Assembly: GCA_015272395.1 (NCBI GenBank)
Contig: JACYLQ010000033.1
Span: forward strand, 310,001-374,000
DNA from: Calothrix sp. C42_A2020_038
GTDB lineage: Bacteria; Cyanobacteriota; Cyanobacteriia; Cyanobacteriales; Nostocaceae
DNA length: 64,000 nt
Reading direction: 5' to 3'
The notes under the pieces: generated by a model
Database searches by the model: none
What the model was told of the DNA's origin: nothing
What the model saw: the letters and a program-made list of their open reading frames with translations, nothing else
Translations under genes and position numbers: made by a program
Shown: positions 26,338 to 36,550 of the stretch, one piece after another
How the letters are laid out: every line of letters starts with the position of its first letter
Numbering within the stretch: the first letter of the stretch is position 1

Positions 26338-28560
26338 TCAGCTCCTGCCTGAAGAATTTCGTTTAGCCAACACCGAAGCTCGTGACATATTATTTTGTTT
26401 ATATTGCTCAATCGACTCTTTTTTGTAATAAAAGTAACTATCAGGTTCGCGTCTGACATTTACACCATTAATCACCATTCCCAAAACATTCTGACCAGAC
26501 TGATTCAAAAACTCCTTGGCAGCATTGGCACTACCATAGTCAATTACTCCAGGACGAACGACTAACAGAGTTCCATCCACAAGGTTGCTCAATACTGTTG
26601 CATCCGCCATCCCCGCTAGTGGTGGTGTGTCAAAAATGACAAAATCATATTCTTGTGTAAAGCTACTGACTAAAGCAGTCATCCTTTTGGAATCAAGTAA
26701 TGCGATGGGATTTGGCGGTACTACTCCAGAGGGCAAAACAAATAGATAGGGCATTATTTCCTTGACGACTGCATTAATTGGATGTTGATCAACAATCAAA
26801 TTAGATAACCCAACTGCATTTGTCAGATTCCAAATATGGTGCTGAACAGGGCGCCGCATATCTGCATCTACCAGTAAAACTCGTCGTCCCACTTGCGCCA
26901 TTGCCAAAGCTAAATTAGCAGCGACTTCTGACTTACCTTCTTTCGACACAGAACTAGTAACAACAATTGCTTTCAGTTGCTTGTCTGAACCTAAGTACTT
27001 CAAATTTGCTTGTAGCATTTGATATGCGTCACCAAGTGGAAATTGGTTAATTTCTGCCGTTACTATGGGTATAGAAGAATCAACCATCTCTGGCAATCTG
27101 CCATTTTTAGACTTTTTAGTGACGTTGGGAATTACTCCTAAAAGTGTATACTTGAATAAATCTCTAGCTTCTTTAACTGTTTTGATCGACCTGTCGATTA
27201 AATCTAAACCAAACGCTGTAATTAGACCCAGCAAAATTCCAAATCCGATGGCACCTCCTAATATCATCTTTTTCTGTGGCCCATCAGGAGTAGTCGGTAC
27301 TAACGCGCGGGAAACTATCCGAGCATTACCAATTTTTTGGTTTTCAGCAACATTTACCTCCTGGTATTTTGTGAGCAATGTTTCATAAGTTGTTTGAGCA
27401 GCTTTCAGCTTACGTTCGAGTTCGCGCTGAGTTTGCTCAAGCTTTGGTAAAATTCTCGCTCGCTGTTGATAGTTTAATTTTTCTTGTGAAAGTTTAGCTA
27501 TTTTTTTCTCAATTGCAATACGTTTATTTTCTTGTTCGACAAGTTCGGCAATTAACTTTTGTCGTAACTGCCCTAGTTGAAAATTACCAACTGGTAACGT
27601 ATTAGTTGTTGCTGTGACTTGATTTGAACGTTGATTTAACAAACTGTTAAGAGCGGTAACCTTTTCTTCTAAATCGATAATAGTTGGATGTTCCGGCTGT
27701 AAGCGCGTTCGCTCCAACTTTAATTGACTTTCTAGACTTTGTAGTTGAGCTAAAACATCTTGAGTTCCCTTCACTTGGCTTAACTCAGCAGAAGCTATTG
27801 CTTGCTGCGAGTCTACCTCTCTTGTTTGAAAACGTAGCTTTTGTACCTGAGCTGTAACTTCTGCTAATTCTCCTTCAGATTTAGTAATTTCTTCTTCAAG
27901 CTTTGAAATTACATTTACTGCATTTGAAGCTTCTTGTTGTAAAACTAAAACATTATTTTTTTCCTTGAAATTACGTAAATCCAACTCAGCTTTTCTAACA
28001 GCATTTTCGCTTGCTGGCAGTTGCTTGGAGATAAACTTACGAGCTACAACAGCTTCTGTTTGATTTTCTTCAATATTTTTCGCTATATAAATATCAACAA
28101 CTGTATTCACCAGTTTAGCCACTTTTTTAGGGTCGTCACCTGTATATGAAACTTGTAATATATCGGTACCTTTAGCTGCATTAACTTTGAGTTGGTTTGC
28201 TAAATCTTTTGGTCCGAGAGGTTTACCCTTATCATCCCTAAGATTAAGAGCTTTCACCGCCTCCTGCATTACTGGTACAGATGTCAATATTTTGGACTGA
28301 GTTTCTAACGGATTTCCTTCAATTGTCAATGTTTCAATCCGTCCAAAGTTTTCTCCTAATCCCGTCAGTGATGCAGTATTATTAGTCTTATTAATTAATA
28401 TAGTACTTTCTGCTTTGTATATCGGTTTTAACGAAAATGCATACATTGATGCAGCAGTAACAACTACTCCAAAAATACCTATAGCAGGTAGCCAACGACG
28501 TTGTAAAACTTGCAGGTATTTTTGAAAATCAATTTCTTCAACGTTTGTTAAAGGTTCCAT
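26338..28560 (-). CDS. Polysaccharide copolymerase/tyrosine autokinase (Wzc-like BY-kinase)
   Basis: 740 aa. N-terminal Wzz domain with membrane helix near residues 32-52; long coiled-coil periplasmic region (about 160-400); second helix near 430 (KKMILGGAIGFGILLGL). The cytoplasmic BY-kinase has Walker A KEGKS (about 540), Walker A' VLLVDADMRRP (about 560) and Walker B FVIFDTPPLAG (about 640). A tyrosine cluster near the end (SYFYYKKESIEQY) is the expected autophosphorylation site. It controls chain length and export. As first gene of the leftward cluster, it lies next to the probable promoter region. Confidence 0.93.
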   Translation of the reverse strand: MEPLTNVEEIDFQKYLQVLQRRWLPAIGIFGVVVTAASMYAFSLKPIYKAESTILINKTNNTASLTGLGENFGRIETLTIEGNPLETQSKILTSVPVMQEAVKALNLRDDKGKPLGPKDLANQLKVNAAKGTDILQVSYTGDDPKKVAKLVNTVVDIYIAKNIEENQTEAVVARKFISKQLPASENAVRKAELDLRNFKEKNNVLVLQQEASNAVNVISKLEEEITKSEGELAEVTAQVQKLRFQTREVDSQQAIASAELSQVKGTQDVLAQLQSLESQLKLERTRLQPEHPTIIDLEEKVTALNSLLNQRSNQVTATTNTLPVGNFQLGQLRQKLIAELVEQENKRIAIEKKIAKLSQEKLNYQQRARILPKLEQTQRELERKLKAAQTTYETLLTKYQEVNVAENQKIGNARIVSRALVPTTPDGPQKKMILGGAIGFGILLGLITAFGLDLIDRSIKTVKEARDLFKYTLLGVIPNVTKKSKNGRLPEMVDSSIPIVTAEINQFPLGDAYQMLQANLKYLGSDKQLKAIVVTSSVSKEGKSEVAANLALAMAQVGRRVLLVDADMRRPVQHHIWNLTNAVGLSNLIVDQHPINAVVKEIMPYLFVLPSGVVPPNPIALLDSKRMTALVSSFTQEYDFVIFDTPPLAGMADATVLSNLVDGTLLVVRPGVIDYGSANAAKEFLNQSGQNVLGMVINGVNVRREPDSYFYYKKESIEQYKQNNMSRASVLAKRNSSGRS

Positions 28561-28883
28561 AAATAGCAGATATTTTAACTATTTCTTAACTTATATTATG
28601 TCCGGCTAAATACTTATAATTAGAACCTAACATCATTGTTGAGTTATGCTATGCTCCAACGCCACTTTACTCAACGGACGGAATCTCCGCACTTTCTGTG
28701 GCTCCCCAACTTACAGTTACTGGTACTCCATGTCGTAAATTTTGGTGGTATGAAAAAGTCTTGTGGTTCAGGCATCGCAAGCTTCGACCAAAAGAACAGG
28801 CGTCCCCACCTGTTCCACAACACCCCAAAATTAATGGCACAGACCACTAGTACCGCACCACTGAATTTTACATTTACTGACAA
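28561..28883. other. Upstream region of the polysaccharide cluster
   Basis: This 323-bp gap should contain the cluster promoter. Its left part (28561-28640) is AT-rich. The right part holds a full copy of a dispersed repeat (28758-28850). No gene was accepted; an 88-codon plus-strand frame is composed of repeat. Confidence 0.5.
28758..28850. repeat. Dispersed ~90-bp repeat (GTCTTGTGGTTCAGGCATCGC family), copy A
   Basis: It shares a 20-base left end (TCTTGTGGTTCAGGCATCGC), a GAACAGGC..CCTGTTC-like middle and the right end ACAACACCCCAAAATTAATG..CAC..GACCACTA with the copy at 61323-61412. A shortened inverted copy lies at 46236-46310, and right-end pieces lie near 35400 and 35555. Confidence 0.75.
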
Positions 28884-29342
28884 TTATCTTCTCACTTCAT
28901 AACTTGCCATCCGCGCATGTCTGCGTGTAAATTCACCCACAGATGGATTTCCTTCTGGGTGACTCACTCCTATCGCCCGCTGCCATAATTCAGCAGGCGC
29001 CACCGATATTTCATACACACGCTCTTTTTTCTTGACGTAATACCATTCAATGCTTTGACACTGGTCGCACCAAAAAGCTTCTAGCCATTCACCATCCAAG
29101 CAAATTGCAGCAGAGTTAGCCATTAACATCATGGCTTCTTTTCTTCGCACACCACGCTGTTGAAGTTGTCCGACAGTATCAGCATAAAGTGAGTATTTCT
29201 GACTAGCACTATCTAAATAGCATCCATGTATGGGACAAAATATTGCCCGTCGCTTAGAACGCTTCCGGTTTCGTTCACATCTTTTCTGCAATTTTAGACA
29301 CCCCTTTGTATCAATACAGTATGTCAAATAATCAAACTGCAT
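28884..29342 (-). CDS. Conserved cyanobacterial protein with Cys/His motifs, function unknown
   Basis: 152 aa. A basic N-terminus (LQKRCERNRKRSKRR) is followed by FCPIHGCYLDSASQKYS and later WCDQCQSIEWY. The C-x2-H-x2-C and C-x2-C spacing suggests one zinc site. It resembles a hypothetical family found widely in filamentous cyanobacteria, but no function can be named. The ATG has no obvious ribosome-binding site. A 2.3-kb gap lies upstream. Confidence 0.75.
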   Translation of the reverse strand: MQFDYLTYCIDTKGCLKLQKRCERNRKRSKRRAIFCPIHGCYLDSASQKYSLYADTVGQLQQRGVRRKEAMMLMANSAAICLDGEWLEAFWCDQCQSIEWYYVKKKERVYEISVAPAELWQRAIGVSHPEGNPSVGEFTRRHARMASYEVRR

Positions 29343-31687
29343 TCACAGTCAATTCACTTCAGAATCTTAAAAGCCTTGTTACAGAAAATTCCCAAAGGTA
29401 TCGATTCTACAAGAGGTAGAATTAGATTTTCCTATGCAGTATTGCCATAGTTATCAGCAATAATTACAACCTTACTGTTTGTAACTATTTTTACCTGTCA
29501 ACGCGAATCTAATAATTAGAGCTATTTTCGCGTAAATAAGCCACATTACGACCTCTCTCCTACAAGATCTTAAACTTTGAAACTTCCTCTTTCCCTACAA
29601 GGGAAGGGGGTTATACTGTTTCACCTTAATCCTGATTGTAGAGACGCTCCGGTTCCTCGCGTCTCTAAGGTATCCCTACTTGTATCAACAATTTTGTTAA
29701 ATGGTATTAGAGGTTTAAAATTGTGGTACAAATACCTTGAAAACTGCTGTAACACAATTTATGCCACTATCATAGAAGAGATAAAAAGAGTGGGCGCCAA
29801 ATAGCATAACTCATGTATGAATTGAAATTACTCAATACGTGTGTGTTATCTTAAAGGACTTGATCTAAATGATTTGATTTGTACTCTTGAGTTTTGCAGA
29901 TCAGGCATTTTACAGCATATTTCTTTTTGATGAATTACCCACTCCACAAGAATTTCAGCTTATAAAGTTGTACCATTACTATTTGCAAACTGCTGTATTT
30001 AAGAATGTTGGCTTTTAGTCACAATGTCTCTATCACATCACCTCGCATCTTCGTCATCAAAACGACACAGAATAAGGCGCCTTGCGAGAGACTGAGATCA
30101 ATAAGACCGTCGAAGCCCCACCGTTGAAAAAATGTAATATTTTAGTTGCAGTAATATTATCTAAAGAGATTTTTAGTTTATCACAACCCACTAATAACAA
30201 TAAATTTCTCAGTATAAACTGAATATCTAGCGGGTATACGAATCAACTTCTCTTCTCAGCCCCTGATTTACACCCAGTTATTTTCCTAACCTATACTCAT
30301 AGCATCATAGCACTGCATATACAAAATATCACAAGCAACTAGCAAATTGAATTATAAATTCTGCTTGTGTACTGAAAGGAATACATAACTCAACTGTCTG
30401 GTAGATAATACTCACAACGCTCCTCGCAAATAAATTAATACATTAGATAACAAATCCTAAACAGTTTTGTGGTCAGTTTGCCATGTTTCTTACATTAAAG
30501 CAATATCTCTAAAAATAATCTACTTTGCCGTAGCACTACTGTACATTACTTTCAAAGCTTAAGAGGCACCAGTAGAAACAATTTAAACTGTCACAAACTT
30601 ACTTAGTGTGTGTAATACTTTGACTCGAAGTCAAACTCAGAACAATCACCGTTATGACTGACATAGTAACCGAGATTATCACCACTAATCTTGGCAAACT
30701 GTTACATACACTACATAAAACTTTATCTCCTCCATATCTAGTACATTAACCTTTCACTAGCAAAGCATCTTCAAGAGGTATTATTAATCTTTTACTGCTT
30801 CAGTAGGAATAACCAAGCGTGATTATATAGCACCTGTATAGTTCTATGCAAATTAATTGAATTAAGCCAAAACCAATCAAACCAATTAAATTCATAGTGT
30901 TACAAGCAAATTACATGTGAGTTTATGCCTGCTCATCACTGATTATTAATCGTTTTATTTTATACAATATTATTCAAGATTTAATTTATATCAAGTTATT
31001 TTATATACAAATAATTGCAAATAATAGAGATGCTGATAGTTCAAAAATTAGCATTTATAAATTGTACTTAAGCATATCAATTTGATCACGACAGTGTTTT
31101 TATGATTGAAATCACTTTATACTTGTGATACAAATCATTTACAAAGCTAATATTATTCTAATTCAGTAAATATTATACCTAGCGATTTATAGGTGCTAAT
31201 AACTCTAATGTAGATGCTTTATACGATGCTATTACTATTAGTATCAGTGAATTTTGAGTATATTTTTTTATATATTTTGTTAAATGCCTATGAAGAAATA
31301 GAAGCTAAAAAAAGTAAGCATATTAACTATACCTACAATTACCAAAATCTATCAGAAGATAGATATTTTTGCGGCTTGTAGACACTGTGTCGATTATTAA
31401 ATGATTTTTGTCTTCATCAATATTTTAAATATAGCAGTAATATCTTCATACATGCTTTAAAAAATATTTTTAGAGATGTTGCGCGACGAAGTTTTATACC
31501 GTTTCATCTTGATGGCGATACAAACGAATATTGTAGAGACAAAGATTGAACCCTTATCTCTACAGGTCTTTATTTGTATCAAAGTTTTTGTGAAACGTAT
31601 TAGAGGTTGTTTGAAAAATAAGCCTCTCACCCTACAAAGGTGGGACTATACGGATAAAACCTATTGGCTTGTGTGCTTCTCTCAAAA
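29343..31687. other. 2.3-kb gene desert
   Basis: No plausible gene in six frames. Contents: a hairpin at 29404-29422 (ATTCTAC/GTAGAAT); a CCCTTTCC-type repeat at 29585-29612; a GTAGAGACGC hairpin at 29640-29666; and a diverged duplicate pair at about 29610-29715 and 31488-31612 sharing TTATAC(C/T)GTTTCA(C/T)CTT, GTAGAGAC, TTGTATCAA and GTATTAGAGGTT. The stretch from 29.8 to 31.4 kb looks like plain AT-rich sequence; no RNA gene was recognised there. Confidence 0.6.
29640..29666. repeat. GTAGAGACGC-type hairpin, copy at 29.6 kb
   Basis: AGAGACGC and GCGTCTCT pair around TCCGGTTCCTC. The same element with the same loop occurs inverted at 58851-58879. It looks like a subfamily of the GTAGAGACGTTA palindromes with a different loop. 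Confidence 0.7.
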
Positions 31688-32920
31688 TCATCGATTGAAA
31701 TAAATCAAGACAGTTTGCACCAACCCAACGACAAACCCTAAGATTCCACCTAAATTTACAATAGCTTGCAATTCATTTTTAACAATTCCCTCAATGGCAG
31801 CTTCCAAATCCGCAGGTGATGTTGATTTAACGCGGTCGATAATTACCTGGTCGATATTGAGAATAGGTATTGTTTGAGCTACTATTTGTTCTAAATCCCG
31901 TTCCAAATACCGTTCGAGAACTAAAGCAAGTTCTTTACTAACAGTTGAGAGCGAAGCACTAACAACTGGTGAGGAACCTAAACGAGTAATAAGTACAGCA
32001 GCGATATTGTCCCAGTCCATAGAATCGCTCAATCCTTGAAGCAAATCAGTACCACTGGTTTGCAGGTAATGACGAACACTATCGCGCGTAGTTTTACGTA
32101 GTTGACGAACTGTAGCAATTGGTAAGTTTTGTAGCGAGAGGTCAAGCAGGAATTTTTTGATACGGCTTCTAACGTTTAAATCTTGGGTAAGTTCACGTAA
32201 GCGTGTGTTTGTTGCCTCTTTTTCATCGAGGCAGAAAGTTCTCAAACGAGTTAAGGTATTACGCAACCCAAACAGGTTTGCTACCACCCAGTAAGTTCCA
32301 CTGGTTTTTTCGCGAAAGCTCTCATCAATTGTTTGAATTGTCCGGTCGGTTAAAAAATCAACAATTGCCAAGCGGATTGTATCTGGAGGTAAAACTGCTT
32401 GTAATAACCAATCAGCAAGACGTGTTGCTTGCTCCTCGTTTAGTTGAAATTCGAGTAATACTTGGTCAAAAATTTGATTGATTTGCGCTTCTAAAAAATC
32501 TTCGCGATGCGCCAAAGTCTTGAGTAAGCGTGGTAATGACTCACCAAGCAAATCACGCAAAATACTTGCTAGTATTCTAGCACTTTTCTGGTCTTTATCA
32601 AGCTTAATCTGTTCTAGCGCTGTTTGTAGCAGCCAAAGAATCGTACCCTCAACACGCTCGGTTTGCAACAGGCGCCGCGCCAAATTTTGCAATTCTTCGG
32701 GTGTCAGCAGCGACCCCATTATAGTATCCGAGATATTTTTGGCAAGGCGTTGCTGGTTGCGTGGAATTAAACCAGGAGTAAATGGAATACGTCTATTGCC
32801 AATGTAAAGCGCGCGGTAAGGACGAAACAACATTTTTATGGCTACATCATTTGTGAAATAGCCAATAATTCCGCCAACTACCGGGGGAGACAAATAAAGC
32901 CAGAGATGAGACCAATCCAC
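31688..32920 (-). CDS. DUF445 family membrane protein
   Basis: 410 aa from a GTG. The N-terminus ([25 protein letters not shown]) is the DUF445 hallmark, a membrane helix followed by the conserved [11 protein letters not shown] motif, then [13 protein letters not shown] long helical middle region and a C-terminal membrane helix ([14 protein letters not shown]) complete it; length is normal. Bacillus YheB is a relative; the function of the family is unsettled. The GTG abuts a heptamer repeat array (32921-33012), so there is no Shine-Dalgarno sequence. Confidence 0.9.
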   Translation of the reverse strand: MDWSHLWLYLSPPVVGGIIGYFTNDVAIKMLFRPYRALYIGNRRIPFTPGLIPRNQQRLAKNISDTIMGSLLTPEELQNLARRLLQTERVEGTILWLLQTALEQIKLDKDQKSARILASILRDLLGESLPRLLKTLAHREDFLEAQINQIFDQVLLEFQLNEEQATRLADWLLQAVLPPDTIRLAIVDFLTDRTIQTIDESFREKTSGTYWVVANLFGLRNTLTRLRTFCLDEKEATNTRLRELTQDLNVRSRIKKFLLDLSLQNLPIATVRQLRKTTRDSVRHYLQTSGTDLLQGLSDSMDWDNIAAVLITRLGSSPVVSASLSTVSKELALVLERYLERDLEQIVAQTIPILNIDQVIIDRVKSTSPADLEAAIEGIVKNELQAIVNLGGILGFVVGLVQTVLIYFNR

Positions 32921-33012
32921 TTTAGATTTTGGATTTTAGATTTTGGATTTTAGATTTTGGATTTTGGATTTCAGGATTTTGGATTTCAGGATTTTGGATT
33001 TCAGGATTTTGG
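32921..33012. repeat. Heptanucleotide repeat array (GATTTTA/GATTTTG)
   Basis: About a dozen 7- to 9-base units (TTAGATTTTGGATTTTAGA..., later GGATTTCAGGATTTTGG). It starts at the base directly upstream of the DUF445 start codon. It is complementary to the shorter array at 33071-33104, so the ubiE-DUF445 spacer can fold into a long imperfect hairpin. Confidence 0.85.
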
Positions 33013-33070
33013 ATTCTGGATTGTTGGTTTATGGCTATTGGTGCTAACTATCACCCACAACCTATTAACC

Positions 33071-33104
33071 AATCAAAAATCAAAAATCTAAAATCTAAAA
33101 TTTA
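33071..33104. repeat. Heptanucleotide array overlapping the ubiE stop codon
   Basis: Units of AATCAAA and AATCTAA on the plus strand. The last units run into the coding end of the minus-strand methyltransferase, whose final K-F-stop codons (AAATTTTAG) fit the repeat pattern. Confidence 0.75.
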
Positions 33105-33787
33105 CTGACAACCAGCACTCCCATCATATCGTTTGCAATGGGATAATGTGTTGCTTGTGCAAAACCAACTTGGCGCGCGATGGCAACTTGTTCGCTGCCA
33201 ACAGGGAAGCGGTCTAAGCTAGGACTAATATAAGCATATTCGTTTTTTAAACCCATTTGTGTAGCCGTACTTACGACTAAATTATCTAAATACCATTGCT
33301 GAAACGTGCGCATCATTGAGTTCTGTGGACGGTGGAAGTCCAGTATCGCGCATGAGGCACCTACTTTTAAAACACGGTAAATTTCTTGCAAGCAGCGAGG
33401 AATGTCAGTAACATTTCGTAAACCATACCCCATCGTGGCAGCATCGAAGTAATTATCCTCAAATGGTAAATCCAAAACATCGCCTTCAACCCACGCTATT
33501 GGCGCCTGCTTGTACGAATATTGCGTCCGTGATGCTGCTACTGCCAGTAAATTGCTAGAAAAATCTACCCCGTAGACTTTACCCATCACTCCAACACGAC
33601 GTGCTAATCTTAGTGATATATCCCCACTTCCACAGCATAAATCAATACAAGTATCACCAAGTTTTGCTTGACTCCATTTCACTGCCATTTCTTTCCAAAC
33701 CCTATGCTGCCCAAAACTGAGCCTATCATTAAGCTTGTCGTAAACAGGGGCGATACGGTTAAAAATAGCACGTACTTCTTCACTCAT
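33095..33787 (-). CDS. ubiE: Demethyl(naphtho)quinone methyltransferase MenG/UbiE
   Basis: 230 aa, the typical length. VRAIFNRIAPVYDKLNDRLSFGQH is the UbiE/MenG start; DLCCGSGDISLRLA is motif I; LPFEDNYFDAATMGYGLRNV is the family signature; YRVLKVGASCAILDFH follows. In cyanobacteria this enzyme methylates demethylphylloquinone (and is implicated in quinone synthesis for photosystem I). SAM-dependent, membrane-associated. It lies 175 bp upstream of the DUF445 gene on the same strand, separated by repeats. Confidence 0.93.
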   Translation of the reverse strand: MSEEVRAIFNRIAPVYDKLNDRLSFGQHRVWKEMAVKWSQAKLGDTCIDLCCGSGDISLRLARRVGVMGKVYGVDFSSNLLAVAASRTQYSYKQAPIAWVEGDVLDLPFEDNYFDAATMGYGLRNVTDIPRCLQEIYRVLKVGASCAILDFHRPQNSMMRTFQQWYLDNLVVSTATQMGLKNEYAYISPSLDRFPVGSEQVAIARQVGFAQATHYPIANDMMGVLVVSKF

Positions 33788-33896
33788 GAATCAGATAAAC
33801 AGATTTATCTTAGACAACGTTTGAAAACTCTAAAGTCCTTCAACAGAATAATATCAAGTTCAGACGAATACTTATAATCAAGATTATTTTTGTGGT

Positions 33897-33918
33897 AACC
33901 CAACAATTGTGTTGGGTT
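33897..33918. repeat. AACCCAACA hairpin repeat
   Basis: AACCCAACA and TGTTGGGTT pair around ATTG, followed by CCACTACGTTAAGCCCAAC. This resembles a dispersed element common in filamentous cyanobacteria (from general knowledge). It lies between two minus-strand genes. Confidence 0.55.
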
Positions 33919-33993
33919 CCACTACGTTAAGCCCAACTGACTCTATTTATAAATCTTTAAATGAACATAATATAACAAGACGAGTTGACAAAT

Positions 33994-34974
33994 TTAATGC
34001 TTGGCTTCCGGTAACTGGGAAATAAACAGCACAACGATGAGAATAAGTCCACCACCCAAGGTTTGTATCAACGAAAGTCTTTCTCCAAGGGTCACGTAAG
34101 CAGTTGCCACACCAAATAAAGGAATTAACGTTAAATATAAGGAAGTAACGCTCACACCTGATGTTCGTAATGCCAGTAAATATAGCCAAAATGCCACCCC
34201 TTGCCCAATGATGCCTGATATGATGGCAAGAAACAAGCTGTAGAAATGTATTTGCACGAAACTGATTGTACTGTGATCTAAAAACTGCGATATCCCAAGA
34301 ATTAGCACAAACAAAACCAGAGCAAACGACTGCTGAAGGGCGACCAGAACTAATGGCGCCGCTTGTTTAACTAAAGGTCTAGATACTATCGCATATAGCG
34401 AAGCACACAAAACTCCAAATAGTACTAAAATATCTCCAGTTAAAGAATTTAGCGTAATGTGAGTTAAACTGGGTGATGCCACCATCCCGACACCTACACA
34501 GGCAACCAACCCTAAATTTATCAATGGTGAGCTAATTTTTTCCTTCAGTAGCACCGCTGCTAAGGCAATAGTAATTATTGGTTCACTGACAGAGATCAGC
34601 GTTGCATTGCTAGCTGTGGTCAAGTTTAAGCCAACAGTTCCTAAAATATACGATAAACCCGGTTCCAATAAACCTACTAAACTTGCTCTCCAGACTACCG
34701 ACCTCTTCGGTAGTTCAACTCTTTGATACAAAATTACTGACCAGAGAAAGATAATGCTTGATATACTTTGAATTACCAAAACGACTAAAGGCGACAAATG
34801 ACTAAGTGATTGCTTTGTCATCGCAACCGTTACCCCAAAGCAAGCAGCACATAGCACTGCAAGTCCAAATTTTGGGAAATTAGAAAGCTTGGTTAAAAGT
34901 GTTGCTAAAGTTCTTTGATTTCTAAACGAATACTTCTCGTTACTCTTTACAGTACTCTCTACTAGTTGAGTCAT
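33994..34974 (-). CDS. EamA/DMT-family transporter
   Basis: 326 aa, about ten transmembrane helices after a 35-residue hydrophilic N-terminus. Two EamA repeats are visible, each ending with the typical pattern (SEPIITIALAAVLLKEKIS in the first, LIPLFGVATAYVTLGERLS in the second). Drug/metabolite transporter superfamily, usually a metabolite or amino-acid exporter; substrate unknown. Single gene. Confidence 0.9.
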   Translation of the reverse strand: MTQLVESTVKSNEKYSFRNQRTLATLLTKLSNFPKFGLAVLCAACFGVTVAMTKQSLSHLSPLVVLVIQSISSIIFLWSVILYQRVELPKRSVVWRASLVGLLEPGLSYILGTVGLNLTTASNATLISVSEPIITIALAAVLLKEKISSPLINLGLVACVGVGMVASPSLTHITLNSLTGDILVLFGVLCASLYAIVSRPLVKQAAPLVLVALQQSFALVLFVLILGISQFLDHSTISFVQIHFYSLFLAIISGIIGQGVAFWLYLLALRTSGVSVTSLYLTLIPLFGVATAYVTLGERLSLIQTLGGGLILIVVLFISQLPEAKH

Positions 34975-36196
34975 AAAAAATTTTGGTAGTTCGAGACTCA
35001 GAAGTAGTGTTCAACCTACTGGCCCGAAACATTGTGACGCAAAAACATAGGTGCCAATTCTACAAACTTACAGCAGTTTTTAGATTGCGCTCTTGTACAT
35101 AGATTAAAATCAAACTGTTGTCGAGTGGACATCCTTGCCCGCTCGGCTGTATTTAACTAACTTGAAATTTGCTGTAATACAAGCACCACTGCATTTTTAC
35201 TAGTTCCTGGCTGTCAGATAGTGAACCATACTATCTCTAAGGGAAGATAGAGACACTATACTAAGCGTTCTCCACATCAGTACCCAAATAATGGATACCC
35301 CCACAGTCTCTTTTTCGGGGTTGCCTTTAGCAACAGTTAAATAGTACAGAAAATCAGCGCAAATAAAATTATTTGCACAGACAGTAAATTGTTGAAACCT
35401 AGTGGTCTATCTCATTAATTTTGGAGGGTAGAAAGATTGGCAACGGATGATAAACGGACGTAACGGATAAATTGTTTTAATTAGTTATACTCTGCTCCTA
35501 GCAAAAAACTCATCCATTACATGCGCTACATCCATTGCTTTCCCAACCCACCAAAATTTTTGACATGAACCACTAGTAATAGATTGATACAATTAAGCAG
35601 ATACAGATGTGAAAGTTTTGCCAAATAATTAAGATTAAAAAAGGTATCTTGCCGATATGCAACAATCTGACACAATAGCTTTTAAATAAATATTTATTTA
35701 ACTATTTAGCCCTCAATCTTCAAATTATTGGTAAATAGCTATGAGTTAGAATGTTCACAAATTTTAGACCACATCAAAACATTCCTAGCGTAATCAGCGA
35801 CTTGCTTATTAATTTCACTTTTAGCTTTTCAGCTTTTAAAGGCCACTTCTTTTTCAAATCCACTGATTACTCTCATTCGCTAAATCTATAACTATATATC
35901 GGGTATACCTTCTAGAACGTTATTAAAGTTATACATGCAATTTTACCTCAACCTTAACTGAAGACAAATAAGCTTTAGTAAAAGTTGTATGTTTGTTGAT
36001 TACTAGTTTTAGTTTTCATATGATATTTACACTAATAATAGAATATTTAATAAATTTAGTCAAGTTTTTGAACTTTTTACCCTAAGAGGATGTTTGAAAA
36101 GTCTAAAAACATACATAAAACTCCTCTGATAAACCTCTCCTCGGTGCGGGAAGAGGCTTTGAAAGCTTGATTGTTTTATTCCCCTTCCCTTCAAGG

Positions 36197-36333
36197 ATAC
36201 TGAGTCGCGAATATTAGGTCTTGCTCCTGATCGCAACGATTTAATAGGGTTTTTGAGCTATCGTTTGAGGCGCCACTTCTGTCTGAAATACTTGATTTAT
36301 CGTGTAATTGTGGGGTGTTACCCCTGAATCTTA
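36197..36333. mobile_element. Candidate ~137-bp insertion (MITE-like) inside a dispersed repeat
   Basis: The unbroken repeat at 6930-6995 reads CCCCTTCCCTTGTAGGG-AAGGGGCTAGGGGTTAGG ... GATACTTTTCAAA. Here the left half stops after CCCTTCAAGG and the right half (GGGGCTAGGAGTTGGG ... GATACTTTTCAAA) resumes 137 bases later. The inserted piece has no coding capacity, contains one GGCGCC, and ends with a small hairpin (GGGGT-GTT-ACCCC). No terminal inverted repeats or target duplication are clear. Confidence 0.45.
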
Positions 36334-36494
36334 GGGGCTAGGAGTTGGGTTCGAGCGTTAATATTGATACTTTTCAAACAACCTCTAACACAGACCAGTA
36401 GAGACGAGATTGAATTGCGTTTCTACCCAAAACTTATGACACAGACGAGTAGTCTAATAATATATAAGTTACAATTTTAACTCAATATAAAGAT

Positions 36495-36518
36495 AGAGAC
36501 GTTATATGTAACGTCTCT
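36495..36518. repeat. GTAGAGACGTTA-type palindromic repeat, copy 3
   Basis: Arms AGAGACGTTA/TAACGTCTCT around TATG. It ends 33 bp beyond the stop of the minus-strand response-regulator gene and could serve as its 3' hairpin. Confidence 0.75.
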
Positions 36519-36550
36519 AAGTGTAATTTTGACAGTAGCGTTGGAGTATA

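Larger units (their letters stand above)
34975..36550. other. 1.6-kb gene desert with nested repeats
   Basis: No gene accepted. Contains: a fragment of the TTGCTGTA unit near 35160; an inverted repeat AGATAGT/ACTATCT near 35217; right-end pieces of the ~90-bp dispersed repeat near 35400 and 35555; a CCCTAAGAGGATGTTTGAAAAG unit near 36081, also seen at 9449; an interrupted CCCTTCCC repeat at 36181-36375; a degenerate GTAGAGACG hairpin near 36410; and a palindrome at 36495-36518. Confidence 0.6.

Noticed and set aside
28636-28902. 88-codon plus-strand and 70-codon minus-strand frames
   Set aside because: Made largely of a dispersed repeat that also occurs at 61323.
29577-29804. 75-codon open frame; a similar one lies at 31476-31703
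   Set aside because: Both are carried by a diverged repeat with hairpins; the peptides resemble each other only through the repeat DNA.
36340-36365. tRNA T-arm-like GGGTTCGAGC
   Set aside because: No cloverleaf could be built around it; it is part of a dispersed repeat.
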